Positions 11,029-19,320 are shown, counted from the first letter of the stretch. The stretch: 39,294 nt of DNA from Planctomycetia bacterium (GCA_005790565.1 SXUJ01000010.1:1-39294), one strand, 5' to 3'. Made by a program: numbers and translations. The notes: a model not told the origin generated them from the sequence alone.

Positions 11029-12387
11029 ATGACTGATAGCAACGCATCGCCATTCGCCTCGACCGCTCCCTCCACCTCCGCCCAACTCGCGGCAAGAATG
11101 GTCAACCTCGAAAATGCGCTCGGTGTGGAACTCGCGCGCGCACGCAGCGAGGCACGCCGCTGGAAGGGTGTCGCGATCGCGATGACGACGCTCCTTTGCA
11201 CGGGATTCCTCGGTTTCTCCCGCATGGATCAGGAGGTTTCTCCTCTGCTGCAGACGCGGCGACTCGAAGTGGTTGACAGTCAGAATCGCGTGGTGTTCCT
11301 CGCCACGGCCGCTCCCGATGGAGGACGGCTCGACCTATGGAACAAGAGTGGGCAGAATGTGCTTCGTGCGAGCGCAACGATTGGCGGCGGCGACTTGGCG
11401 ATTTGGAACTCCAACGGAGACCTCGCCATGGCCGCGTCTGCTGCGCGCGCAGGTGGTCGCGTCGAAGTTTCCACCGCAGGTCGCGGAAGCGCGACACTTG
11501 CGTCCAACGATGAAGGCGGTGCGATCGCATTGAGCAATGCGCGCGGGCACGCGGTCTTCGGCGCGAGTGCGAGCTCCGCTGGGGCCGCGCTGCGCATTGG
11601 TGACGGAGAGAATCGTGATGCGATGGTCCTCGGTTCGGGCGCAGATGGTGGAAGTCTCGCCATCAGTTCCGCAAAGGGCGGCATCGTCGGGCGAATGCGC
11701 GCGGGCGTGGATGGCGCGGAGTTCGATCTCGCATCCCCCGATGGTGCGCGCCGGATCGCGGCACGCGCCAATGTCGCTGAGTGCTTTGTTCTCGCGGGCG
11801 ATCAGACAGGAGCAGCACGGCTCGCCACCGATAGCGAAGGCGCAACGGTTGGAGTGCTGAGCACCAGTGGGCAGTCGCTGGTCGAACTCGAAGGCAGCAA
11901 GGAAGGCGGCGCGCTGATTTGCCGCACAACCAACGGCGATGCACTGCTGTTCGCGGGAGCGACCGCGGGGGAATCGACCGGCGGAACATTCCAACTCTTC
12001 AACTCGGCCAAGGTCCCCGTCTTCGCGGTTGCCGCCAATGCCGACGGCGCGGGACGATTCGCCATCGCAAGTGGCGAAGGCAACGCCGTCATCGTGGCTG
12101 AAGGTGGCAAGGATGACGGAGCGTCCCTCCTACTCGCCCGAAACGGCAAGCGTGCCGTCACACTCGTTTCCGCACCGACTGGAGGTTTGATTTCGATTTC
12201 AAATGCGACCGGTGCTCCGGTGGTCGCCGCAGGCGTTGCGGCGGACGCGCCGGGCGGCGCGCTCGTCCTTCGGAATGCGCAAGGTAAGGACCTCGCGCGC
12301 ATCGGCACGAATGAAAAGGGATCAGGTGATCTCGTCATCTTCAACGCCGATGGGACGGAGAAGAAGAGCTTCGCCGCCTCCCGCTGA
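11029..12387 (+). CDS. Single-pass membrane protein with about 16 short beta-type repeats
   Basis: No enzymatic family is recognised in this 452-aa protein. Residues 20-46 are amphipathic, residues 47-64 (VAIAMTTLLCTGFLGFSR) form one membrane segment, and from about residue 78 to the end the chain is a run of 21-25-residue repeats. The repeat has the loose form L-x-V/I-x-N-x-x-G-x-x-V-x-x-A-x-A, four variable residues, then G-G. Examples are RLDLWNKSGQNVLRASATIG, DLAIWNSNGDLAMAASAARA, ALVLRNAQGKDLARIGTNEK and DLVIFNADGTEKKSFAASR. The alternating small and aliphatic residues with glycine turns suggest a beta-solenoid or stacked beta structure exposed outside the cytoplasmic membrane. It starts 158 bases from the divergent oxidoreductase and ends 29 bases before the tandem-thioredoxin gene, so the latter two are probably one operon. 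Confidence 0.8.
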   Translation: MTDSNASPFASTAPSTSAQLAARMVNLENALGVELARARSEARRWKGVAIAMTTLLCTGFLGFSRMDQEVSPLLQTRRLEVVDSQNRVVFLATAAPDGGRLDLWNKSGQNVLRASATIGGGDLAIWNSNGDLAMAASAARAGGRVEVSTAGRGSATLASNDEGGAIALSNARGHAVFGASASSAGAALRIGDGENRDAMVLGSGADGGSLAISSAKGGIVGRMRAGVDGAEFDLASPDGARRIAARANVAECFVLAGDQTGAARLATDSEGATVGVLSTSGQSLVELEGSKEGGALICRTTNGDALLFAGATAGESTGGTFQLFNSAKVPVFAVAANADGAGRFAIASGEGNAVIVAEGGKDDGASLLLARNGKRAVTLVSAPTGGLISISNATGAPVVAAGVAADAPGGALVLRNAQGKDLARIGTNEKGSGDLVIFNADGTEKKSFAASR

Positions 12388-12416
12388 GTTTGTCTCCACC
12401 AAATCAGGATTCAACT

Positions 12417-13538
12417 ATGGTTCTCCAATCGACCGCGCTCGTCCTCCTCACGCTCCTTTCGAACCCCGCGCTGCAGGATGGCGTTGCCGCACCGATCCCA
12501 ACGCCAAGCAGCGGCGCGCCCGCAAGCGACGTCTTTCCGGAATCGTGGTTCTGGCGCATCGGCAACACTGCGCAGAAGCACCTCGAGATGACAGGGAAAC
12601 CTGCACCTACGCTTGAATTGAAGGAATGGCGCGGAGAGGCGCAAGACCTCTCCAAACTCAAGGGAAAGGTCGTGGTGATCGATTTCTGGGCGACTTGGTG
12701 TCCGCCTTGCCGCGCCGCGATTCCAGAGAATGTCTTGATGGCAAAAGAGCTTGGCGAGAAGGGCCTCGTTGTGATCGGTGCGCACGAACCGAGCCGAGGC
12801 GTAGAAAAACTCGACGCGATGATCGCCGAGAAAGCGATGACGTATCCCAACGCAGTTGCCACCCCCGCGACGATCGCGGCGTGGAATGTTTCGTTCTATC
12901 CCACCTACGCGATCATCGATCGCGCGGGCATCGTTCGCGCAATCGGCGTGCAACCAGAGTTCGTTCGCCGCATCGCCGAACGCCTCCTCTCCGAGGATGC
13001 TCCGAGTAGTGTGAAGCCAACCAGTCCTGCTCCGGCGGTCGCCCCTCCGGCATCGGCAACCCGACCGGACGGCGCTCAACTTGAGGGCGACACCGCGCAT
13101 CGAAAGTTGATGGACAAACTCACCGCGCTCGACACTGCGCCCGCTCTCGACGTGGATGGATTTGTCAATGGCGCTGCAGTCACCCTCGAATCCCTCAAGG
13201 GCAAGATCGTCGTGCTTGATTTCTGGGCCACCTGGTGCCCGCCATGCATTGCAAGCATTCCAAAGAACAACGCACTCGCCGAGAAGTACGCGATCGATGG
13301 CGTCGTCGTCCTCGGTGTTTGTGCGAAACGAGGCAGCGAAAAGATGGTCGCGACCATCAACGAACGAAGCATCGCCTACCTCTGCTGCATCGACGCTTAC
13401 GGAAAGTCGGCGAAGGCCTACGGCAACGACGGGTTTCCTGACTACCACATCATCGGGCGCGATGGGCGAATCTTCGCCGCCGATGTGAAGAACGCAAGCG
13501 TAGAGGATGTCCTCAAGCTCGCCATCGCCGCGCACTGA
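12417..13538 (+). CDS. Exported protein with two TlpA-like thioredoxin domains
   Basis: The 373-aa protein has a signal peptide (MVLQSTALVLLTLLSNPAL) followed by two thioredoxin-like domains of the TlpA/ResA/AhpC-TSA type. Domain 1 has LKGKVVVIDFWATWCPPC with Cys95 and Cys98; domain 2 has LKGKIVVLDFWATWCPPC with Cys274 and Cys277. Both contain a later cis-Pro region (FYPTYAII in the first, FPDYHII in the second). The domains are joined by a linker rich in Pro, Ala and Ser. Such proteins reduce disulfides, for instance of apocytochromes c, or carry out thiol chemistry in the periplasm. ATG 12417 is used because it starts the signal peptide; the frame is open from 12390. It follows the repeat protein by 29 bases and ends 8 bases from the convergent Gfo/Idh gene. 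Confidence 0.87.
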   Translation: MVLQSTALVLLTLLSNPALQDGVAAPIPTPSSGAPASDVFPESWFWRIGNTAQKHLEMTGKPAPTLELKEWRGEAQDLSKLKGKVVVIDFWATWCPPCRAAIPENVLMAKELGEKGLVVIGAHEPSRGVEKLDAMIAEKAMTYPNAVATPATIAAWNVSFYPTYAIIDRAGIVRAIGVQPEFVRRIAERLLSEDAPSSVKPTSPAPAVAPPASATRPDGAQLEGDTAHRKLMDKLTALDTAPALDVDGFVNGAAVTLESLKGKIVVLDFWATWCPPCIASIPKNNALAEKYAIDGVVVLGVCAKRGSEKMVATINERSIAYLCCIDAYGKSAKAYGNDGFPDYHIIGRDGRIFAADVKNASVEDVLKLAIAAH

Positions 13539-13546
13539 ATGGGAGG

Positions 13547-14542
13547 CTAGGCAATCGCGCGAAGTTCTCGATCGAGAAGATCCTGCGTCTTCGCCGCTTC
13601 GAACATCGAGACTGGCGCTTCAAGCGAGCCCGCATCAATCGCATTCAGAAGTGCGCACACTTCGCCGTCGTATCCCGTTCCGGCCGCGACCGTGACCGCG
13701 TCTTCGACACCTCCAACACGCAGCACAAGCTCCCGCTCACGACCGAGGCGGAAGTCGATCGTTCCCCGTTCACACTCCACGACGGCGGACATGACGAACG
13801 CGAAGTCTGGATCATCGATCCACGCACCCTCCGCAGTCACCCGCAATCCGCCCGCGAATCCATACTCGGCGACGATGTGACGCCGACTACCCGTCGCGCG
13901 CACGGACGATGGTTCACCGAACGCAGCGCGCACAAAGTCCGCGTCGTGAATATGCAGATCAATCGCGGCACCGCCGGACCGCGCGTCATCAAGGTAAAAA
14001 TTCTGGCTCCAGCGCGGGGCCTGCCCCATCCGCTGAAACCGAGCACGCAGAGGAAGCCCAAACCGCGCTGCGCGAATCGCGTCTCGCATCCAAACCCAAC
14101 TCGGCCAGAACCGCATGCAATGCGCGGGCATCGCAAGAAGTCCGCGTTCGCGAGCAGCTTCGCCGATCGCGCGAATCGCGGCTGGATCGAGCGAGACGGG
14201 CTTCTCGACGAGCACATGCTTTCCCGCCGCGAGCGCTGCGAGCGCAAGTTGCACGTGCGAATCGGTCGGCGTCGTGATCGACACGAGATGGATGGACCGA
14301 TCGTCGAGCAACGCCTCCACGCAGGGTGCCTGCTGCGCCGACGCGAGCGCAATCGCCGCGCCCGCACTTCCAGTCTCAATGTTGTTGGCTGCAGCCACCG
14401 CCGCGAGCGCGTTGGGGTTCTGATCAAAGACCGATACGATGCGTGCACGCCCACTCGCCGCGTAGGCCGCCGCGTGCGTTCGACCCATGAATCCGAGGCC
14501 AATGAGACCCACGCCGATTTGTGCTGGCGAGTTGGCAGGCAT
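13547..14542 (-). CDS. Gfo/Idh/MocA-family oxidoreductase (paralogue 2)
   Basis: The 331-aa protein has the Rossmann motif GVGLIGLGFMGRTHAAAYA immediately after the start, then VSITTPTDSHVQLALAALAA and GKHVLVEKPVSLDPAAI, the conserved EKP signature of the family. GAAIDLHIHDADFVRAAFG contains the expected catalytic His/Asp stretch. ATG 14542 (MPANSPAQIG) is chosen; the frame remains open to 14668 but that stretch is inside the neighbouring 139-aa gene. It is probably a sugar or inositol dehydrogenase-like enzyme, substrate unknown. It is the last gene of a minus-strand operon, 23 bases after the 139-aa unknown gene. It differs from the paralogue at 9.6-10.9 kb in length and in its N-terminus. 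Confidence 0.87.
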   Translation of the reverse strand: MPANSPAQIGVGLIGLGFMGRTHAAAYAASGRARIVSVFDQNPNALAAVAAANNIETGSAGAAIALASAQQAPCVEALLDDRSIHLVSITTPTDSHVQLALAALAAGKHVLVEKPVSLDPAAIRAIGEAARERGLLAMPAHCMRFWPSWVWMRDAIRAARFGLPLRARFQRMGQAPRWSQNFYLDDARSGGAAIDLHIHDADFVRAAFGEPSSVRATGSRRHIVAEYGFAGGLRVTAEGAWIDDPDFAFVMSAVVECERGTIDFRLGRERELVLRVGGVEDAVTVAAGTGYDGEVCALLNAIDAGSLEAPVSMFEAAKTQDLLDRELRAIA

Positions 14543-14565
14543 GGGTGAATCCAATGCAGTCGCAC

Positions 14566-14985
14566 TCAAACGATGGGTTGAAAAGTCGCGCCCGACTCGA
14601 CATAGAAGTTCATCAGCGCGCCGAGTTCCATTTCCGCCGCCGCCTGCGACGCAGTCAAGGACACCCACATCGGGACGATCGCTTCAATGAGCAGCGCGTT
14701 GCCCGCAAGGTCGATCTCTCGAATCTTTCCCTGCACGATGCGAGGCGAACCGATCAGCGGTTCTATGAATTCACCCCCGCCGTGCGCGTGATGCATCTTC
14801 TGCGCGCGAGCTCGAATGTTGCCCTCAATGCGAGAGCCAACCGCGACAGGGCACGCGGTCTTCGCCGGAAGGTCAAAGGTCAGCGCGTACTCGGTCGACA
14901 CGGGACGGATGACGATGCACCCACCAGCGGCACGAAGTAACTCCGCTCTACAAATCGTCGGAAAACGAGGGCTCTCTACAGTCAT
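14566..14985 (-). CDS. Unknown conserved-looking 139-aa protein
   Basis: I do not recognise the family. The start ATG at 14985 overlaps the pabA/trpG stop as ATGA, a strong sign that the gene is real and translationally coupled. The protein is mixed: CIVIRPVSTEYALTFDLPAK, then PVAVGSRIEGNIRARAQKMHH, an H-rich patch (MHHAHGGGEF), then IREIDLAGNALLIEAIVPMWV, which looks like beta strands of an OB or barrel fold. There is no signal peptide or membrane segment, so it should be cytoplasmic. The His-His and HAH residues could bind metal, but that is speculation. It lies between the glutamine amidotransferase and the Gfo/Idh enzyme and the three probably share a transcript. Confidence 0.7.
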   Translation of the reverse strand: MTVESPRFPTICRAELLRAAGGCIVIRPVSTEYALTFDLPAKTACPVAVGSRIEGNIRARAQKMHHAHGGGEFIEPLIGSPRIVQGKIREIDLAGNALLIEAIVPMWVSLTASQAAAEMELGALMNFYVESGATFQPIV

Positions 14986-15617
14986 GGGGACAGAGTGTAG
15001 CGAGGAGCCGAGCGGAGAAAATTCTCCATGAGCTTCGGACCCTCAAGGGTCAGAAAACTCTCGGGATGAAACTGCACTCCGTCCATCGGGGCACTTCCCT
15101 CGGGAGCTTTCCATCGAAGCGCCATGACTTCACCCCGCGCGGTCCACGCGCTGACTTCAAACTCTGCGGGTACCGTCGCGCGATCCACGACGAGCGAGTG
15201 GTATCTCGTGGCGATAAATGGATGCCCGAGTCCCGCAAAAATCCCACGGCCATCGTGTTCAAGGGGACTCGTCTTGCCATGGACGGGAATGTCGTTGCGA
15301 CGCACGAGCATGCCGTGGCAATCGCCAATCGTTTGGTGCCCCAGGCACACGCCGAGGATGGGAATCCTGCCCTTGAAACGACGGATCAGCGCCGCGGAAA
15401 TCCCCGCTTCCTTGGGAGTGCAGGGGCCAGGGGAAATCACGAGGTACTCAGGCTGCAGCGCTTCGACTTCCTCGACGGTGATGCGATCATTTCGCACCAC
15501 CGTCACGGCGAGCGATCCATCTAACTCACCAAACCTCTGGACAAGGTTGAAGGTGAAGGAGTCGTAATTGTCAATCAAGAGCAGCACGGCGCGGATCGTA
15601 GCGGAATCGATCTTCAC
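14982..15617 (-). CDS. pabA: Glutamine amidotransferase subunit, PabA/TrpG type
   Basis: This class I glutamine amidotransferase supplies ammonia to aminodeoxychorismate or anthranilate synthase. The 211-aa protein has LLIDNYDSFTFNLVQ at the N-terminus. LVISPGPCTPKEAGIS follows, then the catalytic cysteine in GVCLGHQTIGD and the His-Glu pair in GVQFHPESFLTLEG. The GTG at 15617 opens the longest frame; a second GTG at 15587 would give the usual short lead VLLLIDNYDSF, so the true start is uncertain by ten codons. No pabB or trpE is nearby, so folate and tryptophan roles cannot be told apart; one protein often serves both. It lies in a minus-strand operon: DUF1444-like, this gene, 139-aa unknown, Gfo/Idh. 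Confidence 0.9.
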   Translation of the reverse strand: MKIDSATIRAVLLLIDNYDSFTFNLVQRFGELDGSLAVTVVRNDRITVEEVEALQPEYLVISPGPCTPKEAGISAALIRRFKGRIPILGVCLGHQTIGDCHGMLVRRNDIPVHGKTSPLEHDGRGIFAGLGHPFIATRYHSLVVDRATVPAEFEVSAWTARGEVMALRWKAPEGSAPMDGVQFHPESFLTLEGPKLMENFLRSAPRYTLSP

Positions 15618-15626
15618 CCCGCGCGC

Positions 15627-16415
15627 TTACGCAGCGGTGCCGGCAACGCCATCACGAGTGACGAAGAACAGATCCTTCGTGATGGGATACGGCAAGCGCC
15701 TAAAGTCCTCTTGCACTCGTTCGCGCAGGCGATCCAAGAACGGCTCCGGACCTTGGCTGATCGCGAGAAAGGTATCGCGCGAGGGCGTCGCGACCCAGAA
15801 ATCTCCGTGCAATTCTCGCTTCAATCGACCGTGCAAGCGCCCAAGAAGCAAGCGCGCGGCGTCGTATCCATCCTGTTGACTCACGATCGCGGCGCGTCCG
15901 CCTGCGGCGTTGTCGAGAATCTTGATCTCCAGTTCAGGAGTGTACTTCGCGAGGTTTTCACGCGCAATCAACTCGAGATCCTCAGGCTGCATGCCCCAGC
16001 GAATCATCTGCTCCGTCGTGATCGAAACCGTGAGTTGAGGAAGGTCAATGACGAACACGATAACTGTGCCGTTCACGAACGGCACATGCGCGACCTGCTC
16101 AGGATCGAGATGCTCGAAAATCGATTCGGGCTGAATGCGCGGCATGATGCGCGCGCGGGCAACAGCGAGTGGAAGTGGCGCGCCCGAAAGTTGGTCGCCT
16201 TCCATCAATCGCTCAAGGTAGCCCTGGACAATCTCCGCGCCGTGGTCTGGATCGCGAAGGACCATGCGATAAAGATTCTCAAGTCCGAGGTGACGCCCAT
16301 CGAGCAAGAGATGCAGCGGACCCGTGAGTTGTGCGACTCGTTCTGGATACGATCCGCGGAGGAGTTCGACCACGGCGTCACTGAAAGCATGCGGTTCAAT
16401 CGGCATTGAGGACAT
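15627..16415 (-). CDS. DUF1444 (YtpQ-like) protein
   Basis: This 262-aa protein is cytoplasmic and has no signal peptide. The match to the DUF1444/YtpQ family comes from the shared layout VIVFVIDLPQLTVSITTEQM, then IRWGMQPEDLELIARENLAK, where an acidic, Y/I-rich strand is followed by a helix ending in ENL; the function of that family is unknown. ATG 16415 is preferred because GGGAG lies 6-7 bases upstream, giving a good ribosome site; ATG 16406 is a minor alternative. The longer frame to 16793 is implausible because it crosses the 276-bp divergent region. It is the first gene of a minus-strand operon continuing with pabA, whose start follows within 10 to 40 bases. The family call is moderate; the gene itself is well supported. 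Confidence 0.72.
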   Translation of the reverse strand: MSSMPIEPHAFSDAVVELLRGSYPERVAQLTGPLHLLLDGRHLGLENLYRMVLRDPDHGAEIVQGYLERLMEGDQLSGAPLPLAVARARIMPRIQPESIFEHLDPEQVAHVPFVNGTVIVFVIDLPQLTVSITTEQMIRWGMQPEDLELIARENLAKYTPELEIKILDNAAGGRAAIVSQQDGYDAARLLLGRLHGRLKRELHGDFWVATPSRDTFLAISQGPEPFLDRLRERVQEDFRRLPYPITKDLFFVTRDGVAGTAA

Positions 16416-16691
16416 GGGATCTCCCTTCGTCAGAAGAAAACAGCACAGGGATCGGAGTGGCGTGCGCTTGCGTCGAGCGCGCTTGGTTCCTCCGAACCGG
16501 CTGCTCATAAACCTCTTCGGACGGATCCCCCACTCGCGTTCTCGGGAACTCTCGAAAATCTCGAATTCCGTGCTTGCTTTTTGTGCAAAAAATTCGCATT
16601 CCCTGGGAACCGCGAGGCGGAAGCGCACCTGCGCGAAGGCGTACACTCCGCGTTCGCTTCCATCCCGCACGCACTGCACGGCTCCTCCTCG

Positions 16692-17540
16692 ATGGCTCAC
16701 GACGCAATTCACGCCGCACTTCTCGCTTGGTTTGCATCCGCGCAACCCAAGCCGCTCCTTGTAATCGCTGGCCCATGCGTCATCGAAGATCAAGCGACAA
16801 ATGACCTCATCGCGTCGACCCTCTGCAGGGTTTGTGACGAACTGAAATTCTCTTTGGTCTTCAAAGCGAGTTTCGATAAAGCGAATCGCTCAAGCGTGCA
16901 CTCCAGACGCGGACTCGGCATCGAGCGCGGACTCACCGAACTCGCGCGCATCCGCGAGAAATTCCAGGTGCCGGTGACAACGGACGTGCACGAACCATCG
17001 CAAGCGGCCATCGCCGCCTGCAGCGTCGACCTCTTACAGATTCCAGCGTTCCTATGCCGCCAGACCGACCTCCTCGTCGCGGCCGCAACAACCCGACGCC
17101 CCGTGAATGTGAAGAAGGGGCAGTTCATGTCCCCGCAAGAAATGGAGAATGTGCTCGTCAAACTGAGAGAGGGCGGATGCGCTTTTCCCATGCTCACGGA
17201 ACGGGGAACTTTCTTCGGCTACAACCGACTCGTCAACGATTTCATCGGGGTTGGTGACCTCATGGATCTCGGCGCTCCGGTGTGCTTCGATGCCACGCAT
17301 TCGACGCAACTTCCGGGCGGGAGCGGAACGGCAACGGCGGGGCGACCCGAACGCGCTCCCCTCCTTGCGCGAGCGGCGATTGCTGCGGGCGTCGACGCCA
17401 TCTTTCTTGAATGCCATCCCACACCGGCGTCAAGCGCATCCGACGCCGCAACGATCCAGCCGCTCGCCTCGGTGGAACAACTCCTTCGATCGCTCGCCGC
17501 AATCCGTCGAGCGATTGAGAGTTCGTCCGCTGCGATTTGA
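16692..17540 (+). CDS. kdsA: 3-deoxy-D-manno-octulosonate 8-phosphate synthase
   Basis: KdsA condenses phosphoenolpyruvate and D-arabinose 5-phosphate to KDO 8-phosphate for the lipopolysaccharide inner core, in the cytoplasm. The 282-aa protein has LLVIAGPCVIED near residue 24, FKASFDKANRSSVHSRRG, and the two KDO-synthase blocks KKGQFMSPQEMEN and LTERGTFFGYNRLVNDF. DATHSTQLPGG, IFLECHPTP and ASDAA follow. Cys29 in AGPC, His in DATHS, Glu in FLECHP and the later Asp match the four metal ligands of the metal-dependent class, so this is probably a metallo-KdsA; the E. coli type has Asn in place of that Cys. ATG 16692 starts a sensible N-terminus; the open frame upstream to 16581 is not family-like. 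It implies LPS or a KDO-containing glycan in the outer membrane. Confidence 0.92.
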   Translation: MAHDAIHAALLAWFASAQPKPLLVIAGPCVIEDQATNDLIASTLCRVCDELKFSLVFKASFDKANRSSVHSRRGLGIERGLTELARIREKFQVPVTTDVHEPSQAAIAACSVDLLQIPAFLCRQTDLLVAAATTRRPVNVKKGQFMSPQEMENVLVKLREGGCAFPMLTERGTFFGYNRLVNDFIGVGDLMDLGAPVCFDATHSTQLPGGSGTATAGRPERAPLLARAAIAAGVDAIFLECHPTPASSASDAATIQPLASVEQLLRSLAAIRRAIESSSAAI

Positions 17541-17664
17541 TCCGCAGTTGGTTCTCCAAAAGTGTGGACGGACTGCGTCGTGCGGATACACTCACTCAGG
17601 CACGGGGCAACCTTGGACGCAGTGCGTCGAAGGCACTCCGCGCCTGCGTGTGTAAAGGAACGAA

Positions 17665-18219
17665 ATGGCTCGCCGCTGCGATCATTGCGACCAACCTGCG
17701 ACCGTGCACGAGACCCTCATCAAAGATGGAGTCGCGCAGGAGATCCATCTCTGTGCGGAGCACGCGCGCGCGCACGGATTTGTGATTCCTGGAAGCGGTG
17801 GCGCGACCGTCAACATCTCACAACTTCTCAACGCGGCCCACGCCGCGAACCCAACATCCCGTCGCGCCGCTCCCCGCCCCGCCAAGACCTGCGCCTCTTG
17901 CGGCATGACCGTCACAAACCTGCAAGCGACTGGACTGCTCGGCTGCCCCGAGTGCTACGGCGTCTTCGAAGAACTCCTGAGCGGGCTCATTGCTCGAGCG
18001 CAAGGCGGGGCTTCGGTCCATGTCGGACGGCACCCTGAGAAGGCCGCGTCGAGCATCGATCGAGCCGCGCTCCGCAATCGCCTCGCGAAAGAACTTCGCG
18101 ACGCAGTCAGTCGCGAGGAGTACGAGCGCGCGGCTCGACTGCGCGATCGCCTCTCTTCGCTCGGAACTCCCGAAGCGGATGACCTCGATCCGAACTTCGA
18201 TGCGTCAAGCCAGTCCTAA
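17665..18219 (+). CDS. mcsA: McsA, zinc-finger activator of protein arginine kinase
   Basis: McsA is a small zinc protein that activates the McsB arginine kinase and helps ClpC. The 184-aa protein has the expected layout. Zinc-site residues are Cys5, Cys8, Cys30 and His33 (CDHC, CAEH), then Cys76 and Cys79 (CASC) and Cys94 and Cys97 (CPEC). A C-terminal UVR helix pair lies at about residues 137-165 (LRNRLAKELRDAVSREEYER and LRDRLSSLGTP). AAGGA lies 5 bases before the ATG. The McsB gene follows after 39 bases. In Firmicutes the usual order is ctsR, mcsA, mcsB, clpC; no ctsR is visible here. The first zinc site reads CxxC...CxxH rather than four cysteines, a small variation. The downstream mcsB makes the assignment firm. 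Confidence 0.88.
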   Translation: MARRCDHCDQPATVHETLIKDGVAQEIHLCAEHARAHGFVIPGSGGATVNISQLLNAAHAANPTSRRAAPRPAKTCASCGMTVTNLQATGLLGCPECYGVFEELLSGLIARAQGGASVHVGRHPEKAASSIDRAALRNRLAKELRDAVSREEYERAARLRDRLSSLGTPEADDLDPNFDASSQS

Positions 18220-18258
18220 CGCTATGACCCGACACGCCTGCACGCTCCACAACGCTTG

Positions 18259-19305
18259 ATGATGCACCACGCCGATGACCCAACCGTCCCTTACGACAGC
18301 GACACTCCTCTCGGAGATGTCGTGCTTTCGAGCCGTGTTCGATTGGCGCGCAATCTCAGCGGGTACCCCTTCGTCAACCGTGCGTCACCCGATCAGTTGT
18401 TGGAGATTGTGCACCGTGTCCAAACCACGCCGATGGGCGGCGCGTTCGCATCGGGTACGCGCTGGATCAACTTGCAGTCAAGCGATGAGACCGATCGCAA
18501 ATTGCTCTTCGAACGCAATCTCATTTCCAAACATTTCTCCGAGGGAACCCACCCCCGCTGCGTCGCGCTGAGTACGGATGGATGCGCGAGCATCATGGTC
18601 AATGAGGAGGACCACCTGCGCGCGCAGATGTTCGCGGGTGGATTCCGACTGCACTCGCTCGTGGCGGCGATGACGCAACTCGATCGTTCTCTCGAACAAT
18701 CGCTCGACTACGCATTCCATCCGCGGTTTGGCTACCTCACCGCCTGCCCGACCAACCTCGGGACGGGTATTCGCATCAGCGTCATGCTGCACCTCCCTGC
18801 GCTCCGGATTCTTGATGAACTCGAAAAAATGCGCCGCTCGGCCAAAGAACTGAAGTTGGCGGTGCGTGGCATCCATGGAGAAGGAAGCGACGCACTCGGC
18901 GAACTGTTTCAAATCTCCAATCAAGTCACGCTTGGCCGGAGCGAAGACGACCTCCTCGAGGAGTTTGCGGGTGTGATTGTCCCACAGATCGTCGAGTATG
19001 AACGACAGGCGAGACTGCGCATCATCGAGACAGACACGGCGGCTGCCTCCGATCGTGCCCATCGCGCGGTAGGCATCCTGCGGAGCGCTCGGCTCTTGTC
19101 GCTTGAAGAAGCGTTCAAGTACCTCTCTCGTGTGCGACTCGGCATCGCCCTAGGGGTCGTCGAAAAGATCCCGCTCTCGACAGTCAATCGACTGCTCTTT
19201 GAAGTGCAGCCCGCGCACCTCGCGCGCATCCTGACACTCTCGCCGACCGCGCGAGGCGATGATCGCGCGGCTCGCGCCACACATGTGCGCAGCACGCTTG
19301 AGTGA
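18259..19305 (+). CDS. mcsB: McsB, protein arginine kinase
   Basis: McsB phosphorylates arginine residues of proteins, marking them for ClpC-ClpP degradation. The 348-aa protein has the guanido-kinase fold: VLSSRVRLARNLSGYPFVNR near residue 22, NEEDHLRAQ at about 115-123 with the catalytic glutamate, and the ATP:guanido signature CPTNLGTG with the reactive Cys163. GIHGEGSDALGELFQISN and LGRSEDDL follow. TTG 18256 and a second ATG at 18262 are alternative starts. At the C-terminus, where Firmicute McsB has an R-D-x-x-R-A phosphoarginine-binding motif, this protein has D-R-A-A-R-A (residues 335-340); alignment is needed to decide whether the pocket is altered. It lies 39 bases after mcsA and ends 15 bases from the convergent SpoIIE-type gene. 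Confidence 0.93.
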   Translation: MMHHADDPTVPYDSDTPLGDVVLSSRVRLARNLSGYPFVNRASPDQLLEIVHRVQTTPMGGAFASGTRWINLQSSDETDRKLLFERNLISKHFSEGTHPRCVALSTDGCASIMVNEEDHLRAQMFAGGFRLHSLVAAMTQLDRSLEQSLDYAFHPRFGYLTACPTNLGTGIRISVMLHLPALRILDELEKMRRSAKELKLAVRGIHGEGSDALGELFQISNQVTLGRSEDDLLEEFAGVIVPQIVEYERQARLRIIETDTAAASDRAHRAVGILRSARLLSLEEAFKYLSRVRLGIALGVVEKIPLSTVNRLLFEVQPAHLARILTLSPTARGDDRAARATHVRSTLE

Positions 19306-19320
19306 CACTCTGTTTCGTGA

